Positions 21,480 through 25,347 of a stretch of 25,347 bases of DNA are shown here, piece by piece (position 1 is the stretch's first letter; each line of letters begins with the position of its first letter). The notes beneath the pieces were generated by a model. That model had not been told where the DNA came from. It saw only the letters and a program-made list of their open reading frames with translations, and did no database searches. This DNA comes from Anaerolineae bacterium. Its GTDB lineage: Bacteria; Chloroflexota; Anaerolineae; B4-G1. The stretch lies in the NCBI GenBank assembly GCA_030612185.1, contig JAUWOI010000005.1, positions 1-25,347 on the forward strand. Reading direction: 5' to 3'. A program made the translations under genes and the position numbers.

Positions 21480-24302
21480 TCACACGGACGCTGTACACCG
21501 CGTCAAAACATCCTTGATCTCTCCCGGCTGCTGCACTACAGCCCACCGCCAGTGGCCAAATCCGCCGTGGGCGTTGACGGCGTTTACCCATTCGTCCAGA
21601 AACCGCCGCTTGACGCGTTCTTGCTCGGTGTCCTGCCCCTTGGTCTCCAGAATCAGCATCTCCCCCGTGTTCAGGCGCACCAGGAAATCCGGGCGGTATT
21701 TGCGCACCACGCCGCGATAGATGTACAGCACCTCAAAACCCAGGTGGTCGTTCTTGACCCACGCCGCGACCCCCGGATGGTGGTCCAGCACATACGCATC
21801 GGACGCCTCCCAGGCGCTGTCATACACGCAAAAGTTGATGTGAGACTTGGTCGTGCGCTCGCACGGCTTGCCGGTGTACCAGGTGCTCATATCGCCAGAG
21901 GCGCGGATCGGGTGGTCGCGGTCAAAGACCGGTTCTACCCTTTCGGTATTCTCAAAGCGGACGGCCTCCCATAAGTGCTGCACCACCCTGGTCATATTGA
22001 GCGTGATGATCAGGCGGCGACGCATCTCGTCCTGGTAGAACAGCGGTGGGTGGATGGCGATTTTGTCAGAGCGAATGAACTGCTCCACCAGGCGCACCAA
22101 CTGCGCCAGCAGCAGTTCCTTGCTCCCCTTCCAGGTGTGCTGCATCTGGTCGTAGACATCGCGCGCCGTCTCAAAGATGATACGCTGGGTGCGGAACTCG
22201 CTCGCCAGCCGTTCGAGTTCGATGCGATTCACCCGCGTTACGTCCGGTTTGCCTTCGAGGATGGGGGACAGTTCGGCCACTTGCGCGGTGCGGGCGGCGT
22301 CCCGTTCCAGCGGCCGGAGGTGGTTCCAGTCCAGCGTCAGGGTGGGCCGGTACACGTGGTCAATGCGCACCAGGTTGGGCCAGCGGATTTCGTATTGCGC
22401 TTTGGCCGGATCCGGTTCGATGGCAGTCTTGGGCGCGGGCGGCGGAGGCGGCGGCCCATCAACACCCTCGTGGGGCAGGAAGGCGAACGGCACGCCAAAG
22501 ATGTTGACGTACTCGGGATCGAACATGCCGGTCTCGGGGTTGACTTCGTAGGACGTGCGACGCAGCCCCCGTCCGACCACCTGCTCGCATAGCAGTTGGC
22601 TGGAAAAGGCGCGCAACCCCATAATGTGCGTCACGGTCTTGGCGTCCCACCCCTCGCTGAGCATGCCCACTGAGATGACGCTCTGCACCTTCTCGCCGGG
22701 CTGACCGGGGCGCCCGACCGTGTCCACCATCTGGCGCAGCAACTCGGCCTGTTGGCTCTTGGTCAGTTTACGGGCTGGCGCGGCGCCCCTCTCTTTTATT
22801 TTGTCTTCTGGGTTCAGTTCTAGCGGAGTAAGCGGCTCCTCTTGCGCCTCGGCCTTTTTCAGCACCTTGGAGTCAATGTGCAGGATACGCGCCGGGTCGC
22901 ACAGTTCGTCAATGTGCACCTTTTTGTGGTCAAAGGCGTATTTGACCCGCGCCGCTGTCTCGGTGCGGTTGCAGACCGTGATCATCACCGGCGGGGTAGG
23001 CAGGCCGGCTTTTTCCCATTCCCGCGCCGTCTCGCGCCAGTCGTAGCCCAGCAGGTAATAGGCGTTGAGCACCAGGTCGGGCAGTGGCTCGTGCTGTTGG
23101 GCGCGGCGGTTCAAGTCGTCCTTCACTTCCGGGTCGTTGTAGATGTGATAGAGGCGCGATTTGTAGGTTTTGGCGTCCGGCACGGCGTCGTCGCGCACCA
23201 CCACGCGCGGTGTCTTGACCAGCCCCGACTCGATGGCGTCGTTCAGCCCGAAATCGCTCACGATCCAGCCGAATAATGCCTCCTCCGTGCTCTTTTTGCC
23301 GGACGGCGAAAAGGGCGTGGCGGAAAAATCATAGCAGGTCAGAATTCTCCGCGTGCGGTGGAGGCGGTCCAGGCCGCCGACCCATACGGTGGCTTCCTGG
23401 GCGCTGTCCTTCATATCCCGCGTGCGCAGGTACTTGCCAACGGCTTCTACGTTCACGCGCCAGGCGTGGTGCGCCTCATCGTTGATGACCAGGAGATTGC
23501 GGGCCCTGGCCATCTCGCCCAGCACTTCGCGGGTGTAGGCCTCGTCGCTCTTGGCCCCGCGCTTGTCCACGCTGCGCTTTTTGGCGACCTGCTTCTCGCT
23601 CTCCCAGTTGAGGACGTGCCAGTTGTGCACCAGCACTCGCCCCTGGCGCAGTTTGTCCATCAGCGCCGAGGGCACGATGCGGAAGGCGTCGTAATAGTTG
23701 CCCGGCGCTGATGGTATCAGCACCGCCAGGCGGCTTTTGACCGTCAGCCCCGGCGCGATGACCAGCACGTTTTTGGCAAAGCGGGTGTCCTGCCGGTAGG
23801 TGACCTTGTTCAAAATGTGCCAGGCAATCGCCATGGTCATCACGATGGTCTTGCCAGCGCCGGTGGCCATCTTGCAGCAGCGGCGCAGGAACTCCCCACC
23901 GTCGGAGGGGATATTGACGCCCACGCGCTCGGCGGCGGGCGCTTCGGCCAGCCAGATCAGCGTCTCCATCGCCTCCAGTTGGCAGAAGAAAAAGCGCCGC
24001 GCCTCGTATTCCTCCGGGTCTGTCCAGTGCTCCAGCAGCCGCCTGGTGATGCTGCTCACGCCGGGATAGCCCGCCTCGCGCCAGGCCTCGACGCGCGGGC
24101 GAATCTGGTTGACCAGCGGAATCTCGACAAAGATGCCCGGATCGTCAAAGGCCCTGGAACTTTCGGAGGCGACCACGTAACCCGCCGGGCGGCGGCCCTC
24201 GGCCAGCGAAAAGGTGCGCGTCTCGCGCTCGTAACGCCAGTGGCGGGAGGGCTCTGTGTAGGGTGAGTTGATGATCAACCGGTCAATCGTGGCCTGGGCC
24301 AT
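21480..24302 (-). CDS. Type III-like restriction endonuclease Res subunit (superfamily 2 helicase plus PD-(D/E)XK nuclease)
   Basis: A 940-residue protein. Walker A is KMATGAGKT (144-152), motif II is NDEAHHAW (274-281), motif III is FSATPF (326-331), SEGWDAKTV is at 549-557 and motif VI is QVVGRGLRR (574-582). A Pro-rich linker lies near 640. The C-terminal nuclease shows YRPDF (Asp872) and LILETKG (Glu886, Lys888), the PD-x(n)-ExK arrangement. With the methyltransferase it would form an ATP-dependent restriction system cutting unmodified DNA. ATG 24302 has GAGG six bases upstream and overlaps the HEPN gene by 20 bases. The distance between mod and res is filled by the MNT/HEPN pair. All helicase and nuclease residues are intact, so it looks functional. 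Confidence 0.93.
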   Translation of the reverse strand: MAQATIDRLIINSPYTEPSRHWRYERETRTFSLAEGRRPAGYVVASESSRAFDDPGIFVEIPLVNQIRPRVEAWREAGYPGVSSITRRLLEHWTDPEEYEARRFFFCQLEAMETLIWLAEAPAAERVGVNIPSDGGEFLRRCCKMATGAGKTIVMTMAIAWHILNKVTYRQDTRFAKNVLVIAPGLTVKSRLAVLIPSAPGNYYDAFRIVPSALMDKLRQGRVLVHNWHVLNWESEKQVAKKRSVDKRGAKSDEAYTREVLGEMARARNLLVINDEAHHAWRVNVEAVGKYLRTRDMKDSAQEATVWVGGLDRLHRTRRILTCYDFSATPFSPSGKKSTEEALFGWIVSDFGLNDAIESGLVKTPRVVVRDDAVPDAKTYKSRLYHIYNDPEVKDDLNRRAQQHEPLPDLVLNAYYLLGYDWRETAREWEKAGLPTPPVMITVCNRTETAARVKYAFDHKKVHIDELCDPARILHIDSKVLKKAEAQEEPLTPLELNPEDKIKERGAAPARKLTKSQQAELLRQMVDTVGRPGQPGEKVQSVISVGMLSEGWDAKTVTHIMGLRAFSSQLLCEQVVGRGLRRTSYEVNPETGMFDPEYVNIFGVPFAFLPHEGVDGPPPPPPAPKTAIEPDPAKAQYEIRWPNLVRIDHVYRPTLTLDWNHLRPLERDAARTAQVAELSPILEGKPDVTRVNRIELERLASEFRTQRIIFETARDVYDQMQHTWKGSKELLLAQLVRLVEQFIRSDKIAIHPPLFYQDEMRRRLIITLNMTRVVQHLWEAVRFENTERVEPVFDRDHPIRASGDMSTWYTGKPCERTTKSHINFCVYDSAWEASDAYVLDHHPGVAAWVKNDHLGFEVLYIYRGVVRKYRPDFLVRLNTGEMLILETKGQDTEQERVKRRFLDEWVNAVNAHGGFGHWRWAVVQQPGEIKDVLTRCTASV

Positions 24303-24708
24303 CGGTTCCCTCGCTCTCTACCGCCGCGCTCACCTGCTCTTCTGCCCAGCGGCGCACGTCTGCGACCACACTCACCACATTGGATAGCGAGGTGAGTTCG
24401 ATCTCCATATCGTCGTAACGGAAGGTGACGGCAAAGGGGTTCAAGCGGCGCAGTTGACCCTCCGGAACCGGCAACACGATGCCGCGCTTGCTCAACAATC
24501 GCGCCAGTTCGACCAGGTCGTGTACGCGCTTGAACTCGATCCGGCGCGAGAACAAGACCGCCTTGAGCGATTTTTCCACGGCCTGTTGGGCGTGGAAACA
24601 AATCATCGAAATGTGAACTTGCGGATTTGCCTTGAGCGCGTCGAAAGCCTGGATGTCGCGGTCTGCCAGACGCAGCGACCGCCAGGCTTCTTCAATGTGC
24701 GGCTTCAT
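24283..24708 (-). CDS. HEPN domain protein (HepT-like)
   Basis: A 141-residue, mostly helical protein: RSLRLADRDIQAFDAL, then the HEPN hallmark ICFHAQQAVEKSLKAVLF (36-53), and FKRVHDLVELARLL. Arg56-x6-His63 fits the R-x(4-6)-H ribonuclease motif of HEPN toxins. The Tyr of the HxY form that MntA AMPylates is absent (HDL instead). GGAGAG lies 6 bases before ATG 24708. It overlaps the nucleotidyltransferase gene by 17 bases and the Res gene by 20. By family it would be an RNase toxin or an RNA-binding partner of the nucleotidyltransferase. Its place inside a restriction operon suggests a joint defence role, which is inference. Confidence 0.85.
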   Translation of the reverse strand: MKPHIEEAWRSLRLADRDIQAFDALKANPQVHISMICFHAQQAVEKSLKAVLFSRRIEFKRVHDLVELARLLSKRGIVLPVPEGQLRRLNPFAVTFRYDDMEIELTSLSNVVSVVADVRRWAEEQVSAAVESEGTDGPGHD

Positions 24709-25015
24709 ACAAGTCTCTCCCTTCCTTGCGCGCCCAATACAGCACGGTACCCGGCACCTGGCTGCGTCGCCGGTATTCTGCTTCCGAATAGACCAGCACG
24801 TCCACCCCCACGCCGATGCTGCCCACCGCTTCGTGCAGGCGGATCATTTCCGTGTACTTGTCCACCACTTGCGGCTTGATCACCAGGAGGTCCAGGTCGG
24901 AGCCGGCGTCGGCGTCGCCGCGCCCGTGAGAGCCGAACAGGATCACCTTGCTCGGCTGCGCCACGGCGACGATCCGCTGCACGGCTTCTTGCAGCGTTCG
25001 CTCGTCAATCATCAT
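24692..25015 (-). CDS. MNT-type minimal nucleotidyltransferase (MntA-like antitoxin)
   Basis: A 107-residue protein of the Pol-beta nucleotidyltransferase fold. Seen: VILFGSHGRGDADAGSDLDLLVI (24-46) with G28-S29-x10-D40-x-D42, and a third acidic position in VGVDVLVYSEAEY (from about 68). Members paired with HEPN proteins are antitoxins that AMPylate the toxin. ATG 25015 overlaps the methyltransferase stop as ATGA, so translation is coupled. Confidence 0.88.
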   Translation of the reverse strand: MMIDERTLQEAVQRIVAVAQPSKVILFGSHGRGDADAGSDLDLLVIKPQVVDKYTEMIRLHEAVGSIGVGVDVLVYSEAEYRRRSQVPGTVLYWARKEGRDLYEAAH

Positions 25016-25347
25016 TCCACCTCCACCACTTTCAGACTCTCGATGCCCCGGTCGTCCACGATCTTGACGGCGATGCGCCGGTGCTCCCTCGGCTCAAAGG
25101 GCAGCGAGACCGTGCCGTGATAGGCTTTTATCAGTTCGGGGTCAATCTCGGCTTTGAGGACTCGCGCCAGCCGCGCCCAGCCTTTTTTCGGGCCGGACAT
25201 GGGAAAAAAGACCTGCCGCGGAAAGAGGCTGCGCCCGTCAAAGTCGGTGTCCAGCAGCCAGACGGCGATCTTGTCCGCGCTGCCCGATTCGATGTTGCCG
25301 GTCTTGGTGTTGTAGTAGTCAAAGCCGAGAACTTCCACCTGGTACTC
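25012..25347 (-). CDS. C-terminal part of a site-specific DNA methyltransferase (Mod subunit), start off the window
   Basis: The frame is open to the right edge and 111 codons are visible. No catalytic motif is inside the window. The end (WLLDTDFDGRSLFPRQVFFP, then YHGTVSLPFEPREHRRIAVK and DDRGIESLKVVEVE) resembles the C-terminus of adenine-specific methyltransferases found beside Res proteins of this kind. The gene order supports this. It would methylate the recognition site to protect host DNA and give the complex its specificity. Confidence 0.75.
   Translation of the reverse strand, partial: EYQVEVLGFDYYNTKTGNIESGSADKIAVWLLDTDFDGRSLFPRQVFFPMSGPKKGWARLARVLKAEIDPELIKAYHGTVSLPFEPREHRRIAVKIVDDRGIESLKVVEVE

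Noticed and set aside
21975..22592. Plus-strand ORF of 205 codons inside the Res gene
   Set aside because: Antisense shadow; the minus strand carries continuous helicase motifs through this stretch.
1..25347. tRNA, rRNA, integrase or transposase genes
   Set aside because: I looked for cloverleaf-like and conserved rRNA stretches, tyrosine recombinase motifs and transposase-like proteins and saw none, so the array is described as lacking an integrase in this window.

Overview
The window reads as chromosomal DNA of a mixed-composition, moderately GC-rich environmental bacterium. A Chloroflexota (Anaerolineae-like) source is my best guess. It rests on a small secreted-type protein ending in a KLYLPLVVR tail, Thr/Pro-rich lipoproteins, abundant glycoside phosphorylases and short-repeat clutter. 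It is an inference, because no rRNA or other marker gene is present. Every gene I accept lies on the minus strand, so the biology reads from right to left.

Right end (25347-21480): a type III-like restriction-modification operon. It holds the C-terminus of a DNA methyltransferase, a nucleotidyltransferase (MNT), a HEPN protein and a 940-residue helicase-nuclease (Res). All are joined by overlaps of 4 to 20 bases. The MNT/HEPN pair, known elsewhere as a toxin-antitoxin module, sits between the modification and restriction subunits.

Middle (about 21465-10175): what I read as an integron cassette array without an integrase in view (CALIN-like). At least seven, perhaps ten, attC-like sites of about 125-135 bp lie between or after genes. 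They have RYYYAAC/GTTRRRY-type ends and paired inner arms. In almost all of them one extra unpaired base sits in the same arm, giving an orientation that matches the genes. The cassettes carry a repeat-derived small ORF, a secreted peptide with a membrane-anchored thioredoxin-like protein, a phytoene-dehydrogenase-like flavoprotein, an ABC exporter with a small membrane protein, an apparently gene-less cassette, a cupin, an SDR, a TPR-like protein, an APH-type kinase and a lipoprotein. A GNAT acetyltransferase and an ANT-like nucleotidyltransferase follow the last recognisable attC. Three copies of a palindromic repeat with a variable number of 12-bp units lie in cassette spacers.

Left part (8734-1): a carbohydrate-utilisation operon. 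It holds a possible short leader ORF, a GH130 mannoside phosphorylase, a GH97 lipoprotein glucosidase, a GH1 beta-glucosidase, a broken aldo/keto reductase, an alpha-alpha-toroid protein and a beta-phosphoglucomutase/GH65 phosphorylase fusion that runs off the left edge. Together these would release sugars from alpha- and beta-glucosides and mannosides. Phosphorylases conserve energy as sugar 1-phosphates, and the fused mutase would feed glucose 1-phosphate into glycolysis. Octamer repeats lie over the 3' ends of the GH130 and GH97 genes.

The most notable observations are the attC array, the palindromic repeat family (including a likely minimal copy at the break in the aldo/keto reductase gene), and the MNT/HEPN pair inside the restriction-modification operon.
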